A stretch of DNA of 30,654 nucleotides from Sphingobium sp. (GCA_030148625.1 JASBTC010000045.1:1-30654); one strand, 5' to 3'. Shown: positions 23,540 through 30,654, counted from the first letter of the stretch. Program-made: numbers and translations. Notes: generated by a model from the sequence alone, not told the origin.

Positions 23540-25189
23540 CTAAGTTTCGGAGCCGAACCGCTCGATCCAGGGAGCAAGGATCGGGTGTACGGACGAGAAC
23601 TCCTCTGCATAGCGCCGCCATTGCCCGCCGCCATTATACAATCCCTTGCGCACCTGCGTTTCGCTGGCGGTCCGAACACCGCGCGTTTTTGCTGTCCGGT
23701 CGAAGCGTAGAAACGCATCCGTCCATTCCAATCCGATAAAGTCGGCGAGTGCGCGCACTGTCGGCTCGAATTCGGCGACAAGCCGATCGTAGCGGACTTC
23801 GCGATAGGCGAGCGGCAGATTTTCCTGGCAGCGGTCGATCAGGCGCATCAGTGCGTCATAATGGCGCGCGGTTTCAGTTCGGTCGCTGAATGCCCATGCT
23901 GCGGCGCCAGGCGTGAAGTTGATTCGAAAACAGCTCAGGATCACGTCGCGCGGATCGCGGCGCATGATGACGATGCGCGCATCGGGGAACAGGCGTGCGA
24001 TGATCGGCAGCTTGATGCCGTTGAACGGGTTCATGTCGACGAGCACCTTGCCGACGACATCGCCGCCAAGCTGGCGCACCCGTTCCCAGTAGGCGGCCCG
24101 GAGCCGCTCCACCAAGGCTGGGTCGAGAGCATCGAGGTCGGGCATGGTTCCGTCATTGGCGAGCAGGGCCGCATCGACATCGGCCAGCGTATCGCGCTCT
24201 TCGAGCGCGATCACGTCGGGCGCGCTCGCCATGACATTTTCGATCAATGTGTTGCCCGATCGCGGATATCCGAGAAGGAAGACATGGATCGCGGCGGCGT
24301 CCGGAACAGGCGAAACCTGAGGCAGGGTGTGCAACACCCCGGTGCTTTCGACCTGCGCCGTGATCTTTTCGATGAAGGATCGGTGCGATGGCCGGCCCGG
24401 ACCGGGTTCGAGCAGCCGACGATAGGTGTCCCGAAAACTGCTCTGCGCGCGCGTATAGGCTGCAAAGGCCTCGACCGTACGACCTTGGCGATCCAGCGCG
24501 TCGCCCAACAGGGTCAGCGTCCGCGTCCGATCTTCCGGCTGCAATTTGGTTGCCAGCAGTGGCTCGAGCAGCGCCACAGCGGCTGCGCCGTCTTTTGCCT
24601 CTACAGCTATAACGGACAACGCGAACACGGCTGCCGGCTCATTGGGATGCAGCGCGAGCGCGCGTTTCGCATGCTGCTCGGCGACTGCGGTATCGCCGCG
24701 CCGTGCTGCGGAATCGGCCAGTTTTCCCAGCGCAGGCGCAAGATTGGGATCGATCGCGAGCGCGCGTTCGTAACTTGTGGTCGCTTCCTCTTCCAATCGC
24801 AGCGCGTCGAGGACATAGCCGCGCTCGAGCCATGCGGCCGAATGCCGCGGTTCAGCCGCCACGACGCGATCGAGCAGGGTAAGCGCTTCTTCCAGACAGC
24901 CTTGCTTGCGCAGCACGGCGCCGATCGAGCCGAGTATCAGCACATCGCCCGGAGAGAGCGCCAGCCCGCGCTGCAGGAGCTTGTGTGCGCTGGCATAATC
25001 GCCAGCCTCTTCCTTTTGCCAGGCCGCAAGATTCAACACCAATGGATCGGCATGTCCGGCCGCAAGTATCGATGTCGCGATCTTCGCCGCACCCTCAATG
25101 TCCCCGCCGGCAAGCAGTTGCTCGAGGCGCGTTCGCTGTAGATGGGGTGCGCCCATGGACTGGCGCCGTTTGCCGACTTTGTTTGACAT
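23540..25189 (-). CDS. Tetratricopeptide-repeat sulfotransferase
   Basis: The 549-residue protein starts at the ATG read from 25189, with AAGGG six bases upstream. Residues about 15-260 are TPR helices (for example LHPNEPAAVFALSVIAVEAK and LGDALDRQGRTVEAFAAYTR), a platform for protein or peptide partners. The C-terminal half is a sulfotransferase domain. The 5'-phosphosulfate loop is GYPRSGNTL at about 307-315, and the 3'-phosphate segment is RRDPRDVILSCFRINF at about 410-425. Such enzymes move sulfonate from PAPS to a hydroxyl or amine, and the TPR part suggests a polypeptide acceptor. There is no signal peptide, so it acts in the cytoplasm. It is divergent from a small exported four-Cys protein, starts 65 bases apart. 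Confidence 0.9.
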   Translation of the reverse strand: MSNKVGKRRQSMGAPHLQRTRLEQLLAGGDIEGAAKIATSILAAGHADPLVLNLAAWQKEEAGDYASAHKLLQRGLALSPGDVLILGSIGAVLRKQGCLEEALTLLDRVVAAEPRHSAAWLERGYVLDALRLEEEATTSYERALAIDPNLAPALGKLADSAARRGDTAVAEQHAKRALALHPNEPAAVFALSVIAVEAKDGAAAVALLEPLLATKLQPEDRTRTLTLLGDALDRQGRTVEAFAAYTRAQSSFRDTYRRLLEPGPGRPSHRSFIEKITAQVESTGVLHTLPQVSPVPDAAAIHVFLLGYPRSGNTLIENVMASAPDVIALEERDTLADVDAALLANDGTMPDLDALDPALVERLRAAYWERVRQLGGDVVGKVLVDMNPFNGIKLPIIARLFPDARIVIMRRDPRDVILSCFRINFTPGAAAWAFSDRTETARHYDALMRLIDRCQENLPLAYREVRYDRLVAEFEPTVRALADFIGLEWTDAFLRFDRTAKTRGVRTASETQVRKGLYNGGGQWRRYAEEFSSVHPILAPWIERFGSET

Positions 25190-25254
25190 GGCTGACCCTT
25201 GATCCCTATCATCACTTTCTTACAGCGGCATAGTCATTTTCTGGAGGCTTTGTT

Positions 25255-25521
25255 GTGCTTGGATTGATGATATCGACTTTTCTTCTCGTCGCGGGCACGG
25301 CCGGCAATGCCGGCTTGCAGGCCGCGCCGGGGGAGCGGGCGGCCGACCCGCAAGACAAGGTGATCTGCAAGCGTTTTGTGGAAACCGGCTCGCTCGTGAA
25401 GGGGCAACGCACGTGCAAGACAAAGCGCGAGTGGGAGCGCGACCGTGACAATATCCGCTCAGGTGGACCAGGCATCAATTCGTGCCGCGATGCCACCAAT
25501 GGCGGAGCGGGCTGCAACTAG
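25255..25521 (+). CDS. Small exported four-cysteine protein
   Basis: The 88-residue protein starts at GTG 25255, strongly supported by GGAGG (25243-25247) at seven-base spacing. A hydrophobic signal peptide (about residues 1-23) leaves a mature chain of about 65 residues with four cysteines. The core VICKRFVETGSLVKG...RTCKTKREWER is a motif I associate with small sphingomonad secreted proteins of unknown role, and the tail is Gly/Asn-rich with CRDATNGGAGC. The Cys pairs suggest two disulfides in the periplasm. It is divergent from the TPR-sulfotransferase. It might be a substrate of the neighbouring modification enzymes, but the family seems widely scattered, so this is speculative. Confidence 0.75.
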   Translation: MLGLMISTFLLVAGTAGNAGLQAAPGERAADPQDKVICKRFVETGSLVKGQRTCKTKREWERDRDNIRSGGPGINSCRDATNGGAGCN

Positions 25522-25575
25522 ATCAAGCTGCATGATTTCGGAATCACATAGCGTGATCTAGGTGTTTGTTCTGCC

Positions 25576-25622
25576 GCGATTTTCGAGTCGTTCGATGGTT
25601 CCATCGAACTGCAAATCACTCT
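25576..25622. repeat. Dispersed hairpin element, copy C
   Basis: It has a GCGATTTTCGAGTCG left arm, a perfect inner hairpin TTCGATGG-tt-CCATCGAA (25591-25608) and a right arm GCAAATCACTC. It lies between two convergent 3' ends. The preceding GTTTGTT run resembles the sequence before copy A. Confidence 0.65.
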
Positions 25623-26679
25623 AGCCGAGAAGCGCGGCCGGTGGAGTGAGGGCCACGCCTGCGCCCGCGGCGACGACTTCCGTCCATCGGGCGACCTTGT
25701 CGATCTCATCCGCGTGAATTTCCGCGGCGTCGCGGTGCTCGGCGGCGCGGTCGTTCGAATCGAACGCATTGCCGGATTTCGAATGGGTTCTAAACGCCGG
25801 TCCCGCGGCAATTTCATCGATGGCGGCTCGTGTGAGGGGGCGGCCGAACAACGTCGCGATCGCTGAAATCGCGGTATGCGGATCCTGCATCAATGTTGCG
25901 CTGTCCAGTGTCCGGATACGAGCCGCCCCGAACTGATGGACAAGCGCTGCGAACAGCTTCTGGTGCGCCAGCCAGGTGACCGCCGCCACCTGAAGATCGG
26001 TATGACCAAGATGATCGCGCGGGGTGAAGCCCAGATCGATCAGCTTGTCGTCGAGCATCCCGGTCAGCAGCGTTCTGATCCAGAGGCGGCCGTCGATTCC
26101 CTTCTTTGCGATCGAGCCGAGAAAGGTGCGCAACGGCGCATAGAGCAGGATCGCGCGCGCCTCGGGGCGCAGCGCCAGCATTGCCGGCGCCAGGCCGTTG
26201 ACGGCCGTCGACGGCTTGATGATCACGGCTTCGTCCGGGGCGAACGGCCTTGTCAGCAAGGCGAGGCTGTCGTCGAGCACGCTCGCCATGTCGGGGCCTT
26301 TGCCGCCGCGGCGTCGCCAGCCGACAATGTCGTTGAGGATGACGGGTTCCTTCAGCCCCATGCCCCAGCCTGGACGATCGACAGCGCGTGCCAGCAAGGT
26401 CGAGCAGCAAAAGGCGGAGTGGAAAAGGAAATGCACCGGCGCGCGCGGCGGTGCCGCGGCAATGGCATCCTTGCGCCGTACCGCCAATGGTTCGAGGCCC
26501 ATTGGCAGATATTCGTCCGTGATGAAGGTCGCCTTGCGATGGTCTTCGCGAGAGACGGGCAGCAGATGGACGGCGTCATGGTCGGGATCGTAGCGATGGG
26601 CGAGCCAATTTGCGTCGTGTATCGCATCGGCGATCGATCGCGGTGGCGGCATGCTGGTCGATGATAAGGGCGGCGACAT
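25621..26679 (-). CDS. Sulfotransferase-like P-loop protein 1
   Basis: I do not recognise a named family with certainty. The 352-residue protein has a loop FHSAFCCSTLLARAVD (about 86-101), placed like the 5'-phosphosulfate loop of sulfotransferases, followed by LKEPVILNDI and later ARAILLYAPLRTFLGSIAKK. The same ordered motifs occur in the protein at 28029-28997 (FHMAHCGSTLLARALD, LREPLALRQT, ARAILLYLPLREYLLAILRS), so the two are paralogues. No signal peptide is seen. The start could instead be the ATG read from 26652 (MPPPRSIADAIHDANW); neither has a clear Shine-Dalgarno sequence. It is divergent from the TPR/aspartyl hydroxylase gene, starts 67 bases apart. An ATP-using P-loop enzyme remains possible. 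Confidence 0.75.
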   Translation of the reverse strand: MSPPLSSTSMPPPRSIADAIHDANWLAHRYDPDHDAVHLLPVSREDHRKATFITDEYLPMGLEPLAVRRKDAIAAAPPRAPVHFLFHSAFCCSTLLARAVDRPGWGMGLKEPVILNDIVGWRRRGGKGPDMASVLDDSLALLTRPFAPDEAVIIKPSTAVNGLAPAMLALRPEARAILLYAPLRTFLGSIAKKGIDGRLWIRTLLTGMLDDKLIDLGFTPRDHLGHTDLQVAAVTWLAHQKLFAALVHQFGAARIRTLDSATLMQDPHTAISAIATLFGRPLTRAAIDEIAAGPAFRTHSKSGNAFDSNDRAAEHRDAAEIHADEIDKVARWTEVVAAGAGVALTPPAALLG

Positions 26680-26746
26680 CTTGGCTATGTGTGTGCTGAA
26701 CCGGCGCGGCGTTGTCTAGTCGCCACGGCGGCGCTATGCCGAGCGG

Positions 26747-28039
26747 GTGGATCAGTCGCAAATCCAGCACATGCTCACGACCGCCGTTCAGGCGCGACGT
26801 GCGGGGCGAATCGACGAGGCAGTTCGCCTTTTCCAGACGGTGGTCACGCGCGGCGGGGAACAGCCACAGGCGCTGAACGCGCTTGGGTTGCACGCGATCA
26901 ATCAGGGCAATTTTGCCGAGGCTGTGCCGCTGCTGCGGCGGGCCATTGCCGCGGATCCGGGGGCGCCCGATCTGTGGATGAATCTCGCAAGGGCATTTCG
27001 CGAACAGCGCGACGATGACGGCGAGGAGGAAGCGCTTCGCGGGGCATTGTCGATCGATCAGCGTCACTTCATGGCGCTGGTGCGGATGGCGGAACTGCTC
27101 GAGCGTCGCGGCGATGATTCACGAGCCGCGGAACGGTGGCGTGGCGTACTCGCGATGGCGCCGATGATCGAGGAACGTTCGCCGGCGCTCGAAGCCATGG
27201 TGGAGCATGCCCGCGACTATGTCGCCCGGCAGCGGGATGGTTTCGCTGGTGCGATCGATCGCAGTCTTTCGGCAGCGCGCGCCGCGGTGGCGCCCGCCGA
27301 ACTTCGCCGTTTCGATGCGTGCATCGATCACGCGCTCGGCCGCCGGGAAATCTACGCCAATCAATGCGCGGGCATGCATTTTCCCTTCCTGCCTGCCGAT
27401 GAATTCTTCGCGCGGGAACATTTTCCGTGGCTTGCAGCCATTGAGGCCGAAACCGATGCGATCCGGGCCGAGCTCGAAGCCGTGCTTGCCGAGGATGCTG
27501 CCGCGATCCGGCCCTATGTCGCGATGGAGCCCGGCACCCCGACGAACAAATGGTCGCCGCTCGACCATTCGCTCGACTGGGGCGCGATGCATCTGTGGAA
27601 GGATGGCCGGCGCGACGATGCGGTCTGCGCGCGGGTTCCCCGCACGGCGGCGGCTGTCGAAAAACTGCCTTTGTCGGACCTGCCGGGGCGCACGCCGACC
27701 GTTTTCTTCTCGCTGCTCAGGCCGGGCGCGCATCTGCCGGCGCATACGGGTGTGAGCAATGTGCGGACGATCATCCATCTTCCCTTGATCGTCCCGCCGA
27801 ACTGCGATTTCCGCGTCGGTGGAGAGACGCGGAGCTGGACGGTCGGCGAGGCCTGGGCCTTTGACGATACGATCGAGCACGAAGCTTGGAATCGATCGGA
27901 TCAGTTGCGGGCGATCCTGATCTTCGACGTCTGGAATCCCCATATCGCGCCGGTGGAGCGCGACCTGCTGCGACGCTTCTATGCGGTCGCGGCGGATGCG
28001 GATGGCGCGCCGTCCGAGGCGATCAGCATTAGCGAATAA
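26747..28039 (+). CDS. TPR protein with aspartyl/asparaginyl beta-hydroxylase-like oxygenase domain
   Basis: The 430-residue protein begins at GTG 26747 (an in-frame ATG at 26771 is the alternative). Residues about 1-145 are TPR helices (MLTTAVQARRAGRIDEAVRL; ALNALGLHAINQGNFAEAVP). The C-terminal 200 residues match AspH: NKWSPLDHSLDWGAMHLWKD, SLLRPGAHLPAHTGVSNVRT, HLPLIVPPNCDFRVGGETRS, and FDDTIEHEAWN. His333 and His378 correspond to the two iron ligands of human AspH (His679 and His725, 46 apart there, 45 here); like AspH, no acidic third ligand is seen. The domain uses Fe(II), O2 and 2-oxoglutarate to hydroxylate Asp or Asn side chains. The lack of a signal peptide suggests a cytoplasmic peptide substrate recognised by the TPRs. 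The 3' end overlaps the next gene by 11 bases. Confidence 0.9.
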   Translation: MDQSQIQHMLTTAVQARRAGRIDEAVRLFQTVVTRGGEQPQALNALGLHAINQGNFAEAVPLLRRAIAADPGAPDLWMNLARAFREQRDDDGEEEALRGALSIDQRHFMALVRMAELLERRGDDSRAAERWRGVLAMAPMIEERSPALEAMVEHARDYVARQRDGFAGAIDRSLSAARAAVAPAELRRFDACIDHALGRREIYANQCAGMHFPFLPADEFFAREHFPWLAAIEAETDAIRAELEAVLAEDAAAIRPYVAMEPGTPTNKWSPLDHSLDWGAMHLWKDGRRDDAVCARVPRTAAAVEKLPLSDLPGRTPTVFFSLLRPGAHLPAHTGVSNVRTIIHLPLIVPPNCDFRVGGETRSWTVGEAWAFDDTIEHEAWNRSDQLRAILIFDVWNPHIAPVERDLLRRFYAVAADADGAPSEAISISE

Positions 28040-28997
28040 GTGCCGATGCGATCAGCCTGTCGCGGGCAGGCGTCTTGCGGGCATGTCGCGCGAGCCAGGC
28101 CTCCGCCTGATCGAACTCCGGCGCGATGGTCCGCTCCACGTCGGCGAGCCGGGCGAGCCGGGCGGCATTGTCGAACGCCAATGTCGGATTCTTGGAATAG
28201 GTGGCGAATAATGGGCTGGCGACGGTTTTCTCCAGCACGGTATCCGAAATCGGCACGCCCAGGTGCCGCGCTGCCGCCTTGAGCACATCGATGGGGTCGG
28301 CGAAAAAGCTTTCGGCGTCGAGCGTGCGGGCATTCGGCATGCGTGCCAGGGTGTCGCCAAAGGCATCGACCTGCGCCAGCCACAGCGCTGCGGCGCGTTC
28401 GGCATCGGTCAATGCGGACAGATCGCCGAGATGGCCGGCGAGCTGTGCGGTGACGTTCCGCAGCCAGGTGCGGTGATTGTCGCTGCGCAGGATTGCGAGC
28501 AGATATTCGCGGAGCGGCAGATAGAGCAGGATGGCGCGGGCTTCGGTGTCGGCAGCGCTCAACTGCGGCAGCAGGAAATTGACCGGCACGTTCGCCTTGA
28601 CCAGCGTTGGGGCATCGGCGCGATAGCGTTTGCCGAGCATCGCCGCGACGAGCCCCAATCGCCCGGCCGCGGGCTGGATCGCCGTCTGCCGCAGCGCCAG
28701 GGGCTCGCGCAGTACCAGGCTGGCGCCCGGATCGTCGAGCGCACGGGCAAGCAGCGTCGAACCGCAATGCGCCATGTGGAAGATCCAGCCGGTCTGCGAG
28801 GGGCGGCGGGGAGCAGCCGTCAGCATCGTGACGGGCAATTTCATCGATTGATCGGCGGCGGGAGAAATCCGACCGTCGAGAAAGATCGATCGATGATAGG
28901 CGGCGCGATCCATCGGCATGAAGAGCGCGGCGTCGCCCTCGAACGAATGCAGGAAATGATCCGGCGAGGCGAAGAGGTCGTCGAGCGTCAAGGACAT
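28029..28997 (-). CDS. Sulfotransferase-like P-loop protein 2
   Basis: This 322-residue protein is a paralogue of the product of 25621-26679. Shared motifs in order are an opening HRSIFLDGR (HRKATFITDEY in copy 1), the loop FHMAHCGSTLLARALDDP (about 73-90), LVLREPLAL, EARAILLYLPLREYLLAILR, then TWLRNVTAQL and a C-terminal helical region including ATYSKNPTLAFDNAARLARL (copy 1: RTHSKSGNAFDSNDRAAEHR). The HCGSTLL loop is like the RSGSTLL loops of bacterial sulfotransferases, though the assignment is by motif only. A TTG at 29000 directly before the ATG is the other possible start. The start is 49 bases from that of the divergent oxygenase at 29047, and the 3' end overlaps the TPR-hydroxylase by 11 bases. 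Confidence 0.77.
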   Translation of the reverse strand: MSLTLDDLFASPDHFLHSFEGDAALFMPMDRAAYHRSIFLDGRISPAADQSMKLPVTMLTAAPRRPSQTGWIFHMAHCGSTLLARALDDPGASLVLREPLALRQTAIQPAAGRLGLVAAMLGKRYRADAPTLVKANVPVNFLLPQLSAADTEARAILLYLPLREYLLAILRSDNHRTWLRNVTAQLAGHLGDLSALTDAERAAALWLAQVDAFGDTLARMPNARTLDAESFFADPIDVLKAAARHLGVPISDTVLEKTVASPLFATYSKNPTLAFDNAARLARLADVERTIAPEFDQAEAWLARHARKTPARDRLIASALIR

Positions 28998-29046
28998 CAA
29001 GCGGGCTATAGCCTATGCCGTTTTGGGCGGCTATCCCTGCATCACT

Positions 29047-30039
29047 ATGCCGCATGTTCATCTGCCGGAAGCCGGCCAACCCCATGTCGTGATCGAGCCG
29101 GATGGCGAAGGCGGCATTGTCGATCTCGATCCGGCGACGATCATCGATCTCTACAAAAGCCATGGGGCGTTGCTCTTCCGCGGCTTTGGCGCGGATGTCG
29201 CCCAGTTCCGCAGTTTCGCGCGGCAATTCTGCTCGACCGCGGTGGTGAATGAGAGCCCGGGCAGACAGCCGATCGATCCGGAGGCCAATATCCATACGGT
29301 CGATGGCGGCGTCGGCGCCTTCTCGCTCCATCCGGAATTGTCGCGCGAACCCTGGAAACCCGATGCGGTTTTCTTCGCATGTCTGTCGGCGCCAAGCCGG
29401 GGTGGGCAGACGACGATCTGCGACGGCGTGGCGCTGGTCCGGGAGATGCCCGAAGCCGTGCGCCGAGGGCTGGAGCGCCGAAGGTTGCTGTACATCAAGC
29501 CGACCTGGCCGGAACTGCTCGACTATTGGCTCGGCACGCCCAATCCGAGCGATGCGCAACTCGCATCACCGCCGGCTCAATGTCCCTATGCCTTTCGGCG
29601 GTTTCCGGATGGCACGATCGTGCGCTTCTTTTCGCGACCCGCCTTGCACAAACCGATGTTCACCGATGATCCGGCATTCGGCAATTTCCTGCTTTTCGCA
29701 CGTTTCAATCATGGACGGCCCGATCACCCGGTTCTCGACGACGGGCATCCGGTGCCCGAAGCGTGGCTGCAGGCGATCAAGGAAACCGGCGATCGCTTGA
29801 GTGTCCCGATCAACTGGCGTGCCGGTGACGTCGTGATGCTGGACAATAGCCGGTTCATGCATGGGCGGACGGCGATCATCGATCCGGCGGAAAGGCTGAT
29901 CGCAAGCTATTTCGGATATCTGCGCTTCGCCATTCCCGATGCCGAGGAGCCCGCGGATCCGATCTGGCGGCGCGAGGATTTCGAGCCGCCGCTACGGCCC
30001 GATCATCCCCGCTTCCGTCCAACTGCAACCGCCGGGTGA
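29047..30039 (+). CDS. TauD/clavaminate synthase-like Fe(II)/2-oxoglutarate oxygenase
   Basis: The 330-residue protein shows the TauD/TfdA fold in the variant with an HxE iron motif, as in clavaminate synthase, AsnO and SyrP-type enzymes. Visible are LYKSHGALLFRGFGADVAQF, the ligands His95 and Glu97 in SLHPELSREPWKPDAVFFAC, RGGQTTICDGVALVREMP, and the distal His272 in VMLDNSRFMHGRTAI. That subgroup hydroxylates amino acids, often free or carrier-bound (Asn, Asp, Arg) in peptide biosynthesis. The ATG at 29047 is used; an in-frame TTG at 29023 would add eight residues and neither has a good Shine-Dalgarno sequence. It is divergent from sulfotransferase-like protein 2 and cytoplasmic as read. 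No NRPS genes are nearby, so the substrate is open. Confidence 0.88.
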   Translation: MPHVHLPEAGQPHVVIEPDGEGGIVDLDPATIIDLYKSHGALLFRGFGADVAQFRSFARQFCSTAVVNESPGRQPIDPEANIHTVDGGVGAFSLHPELSREPWKPDAVFFACLSAPSRGGQTTICDGVALVREMPEAVRRGLERRRLLYIKPTWPELLDYWLGTPNPSDAQLASPPAQCPYAFRRFPDGTIVRFFSRPALHKPMFTDDPAFGNFLLFARFNHGRPDHPVLDDGHPVPEAWLQAIKETGDRLSVPINWRAGDVVMLDNSRFMHGRTAIIDPAERLIASYFGYLRFAIPDAEEPADPIWRREDFEPPLRPDHPRFRPTATAG

Positions 30040-30061
30040 TCCACCTGATTGAATGCCACCA

Positions 30062-30085
30062 TCATTCCCAAGTTCGCGGGAATGA
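30062..30085. repeat. Short copy of the CATTCCCGCGAA-type palindrome
   Basis: TCATTCCC (30062-30069) pairs perfectly with GGGAATGA (30078-30085) around AAGTTCGC. It is a shorter relative of the arms at 7423-7511. Confidence 0.6.
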
Positions 30086-30116
30086 CGGTGAGGGGAGGTG
30101 AGATCCTGAAAATTCT

Positions 30117-30154
30117 GGAACGCCGGGCGTTTTGACTCAATTGCTCGGCGTTCC
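30117..30154 (-). terminator. Probable terminator of clpB
   Basis: On the minus strand GGAACGCCG (30154-30146) pairs with CGGCGTTCC (30125-30117) around a 20-base loop, followed by AGAATTTTC. It begins 14 bases after the clpB stop. The T-run is short and the loop long, so efficiency is uncertain. Confidence 0.5.
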
Positions 30155-30168
30155 AGTTCAATATCTCG

Positions 30169-30654
30169 TCAGCCGGCCGTCAGCACCAGCGCGCCATCGC
30201 CCTCGTCGACCTTTACCGTCGACCCGTCGGGCACCTGACCGCGCAGGATCATGTCGGCGAGCGGATCCTGCAGATATTTCTGCACCGCGCGCTTGAGCGG
30301 GCGGGCGCCATAGACCGGGTCGTAACCGACCCGCCCCAGCCAGTTCCGCGCACCGTCGGTGAGTTCCAGGGTCACCTTGCGATCCTTGAGCAGTTTCTGC
30401 ACGCGGCCGACCTGGATTTCGACGATCGGGCCCATATGCGCCTGGCCCAGCCTGTGGAACAGGATGATCTCGTCCAGCCGGTTGAGGAATTCCGGGCGGA
30501 AATGCGCGCGGAAGATCTCCATCACCTGCGGCTCGACATCGGACACCTTCTGGTCGTCGGCCATGCCCGCGAGATACTGGCTGCCGAGATTCGAGGTCAG
30601 GATGATCAGCGTGTTCGAGAAATCGACCGTGCGGCCCTGGCCATCGGTCAGGCG
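30169..30654 (-). CDS. clpB: ATP-dependent chaperone ClpB, C-terminal part (partial)
   Basis: The frame is open from the window edge to the stop at 30169 and encodes the last 161 residues. It begins inside the second AAA+ domain (LTDGQGRTVDFSNTLIILTS, then NLGSQYL), continues with FRPEFLNRLDEIILFHRLGQ, which contains the arginine-finger/sensor region, and ends with the D2-small domain YDPVYGARPLKRAVQKYLQD and PLADMILRGQVPDGS. The GYDPVYGARPLKR signature with this tail matches ClpB, the disaggregase that works with DnaK, rather than ClpA (no LGF loop is seen). The 5' part lies outside the window. The gene converges on the oxygenase gene. Confidence 0.93.
   Translation of the reverse strand, partial: RLTDGQGRTVDFSNTLIILTSNLGSQYLAGMADDQKVSDVEPQVMEIFRAHFRPEFLNRLDEIILFHRLGQAHMGPIVEIQVGRVQKLLKDRKVTLELTDGARNWLGRVGYDPVYGARPLKRAVQKYLQDPLADMILRGQVPDGSTVKVDEGDGALVLTAG

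Noticed and set aside
25255..30039. A classical RiPP cluster or NRPS cluster
   Set aside because: No radical SAM, YcaO, lanthionine synthetase, RiPP recognition element, carrier or adenylation domain was seen; only oxygenases and sulfotransferase-type proteins are supported.

Overview
The window looks like chromosomal DNA from a high-GC alphaproteobacterium, most likely Sphingomonadales (Sphingomonas or a close relative). The case rests on two large TonB-dependent receptors (TBDRs), a DUF2093 gene between xseA and an M23 peptidase, divergent purD/xseA, a branched-chain 2-oxoacid dehydrogenase operon, and intergenic hairpin words of a kind I associate with sphingomonad genomes. No rRNA, tRNA, CRISPR array, transposase or phage gene was seen.

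Layout. 1-2810: end of a branched-chain 2-oxoacid dehydrogenase operon (E1 alpha tail, E1 beta, lipoyl E2, YciI-like protein), tightly overlapped. 2811-3462: repeat-rich spacer. 3463-5132: a four-gene operon (ArsR-type repressor, DUF1428, two AHSA1/SRPBCC proteins) with overlapping ATGA junctions, two matching operators and a promoter that predicts a leaderless mRNA. 5261-7366: secreted prolyl oligopeptidase. 7577-10723: OmpA-like lipoprotein, CNNM/CorC-type membrane protein, and an Ala/Pro/Lys-rich membrane-anchored helix-hairpin-helix protein. 10887-14728: purD divergent from xseA with interlocked start codons, then DUF2093 and an M23 peptidase. 15062-19827: TBDR 1, a Tat-exported M19-like protein with a degraded metal site, and a small exported protein. 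20093-23239: TBDR 2.

23540-30039 is the most interesting part. Three divergent gene pairs follow one another: TPR-sulfotransferase / small four-cysteine exported protein; sulfotransferase-like protein 1 / TPR plus aspartyl beta-hydroxylase-like oxygenase; sulfotransferase-like protein 2 / clavaminate-synthase-like oxygenase. Each pair has one sulfotransferase-fold gene on the minus strand, and two of the three have an Fe(II)/2-oxoglutarate oxygenase facing it. An oxygenase can create the hydroxyl that a sulfotransferase then modifies, so I infer, without proof, a hydroxylation/sulfonation locus possibly served by TBDR 2. The window ends in the 3' part of clpB on the minus strand.

Start codons were chosen from family N-termini, Shine-Dalgarno matches and overlaps. 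Family calls come from reading motifs; no database search was run.
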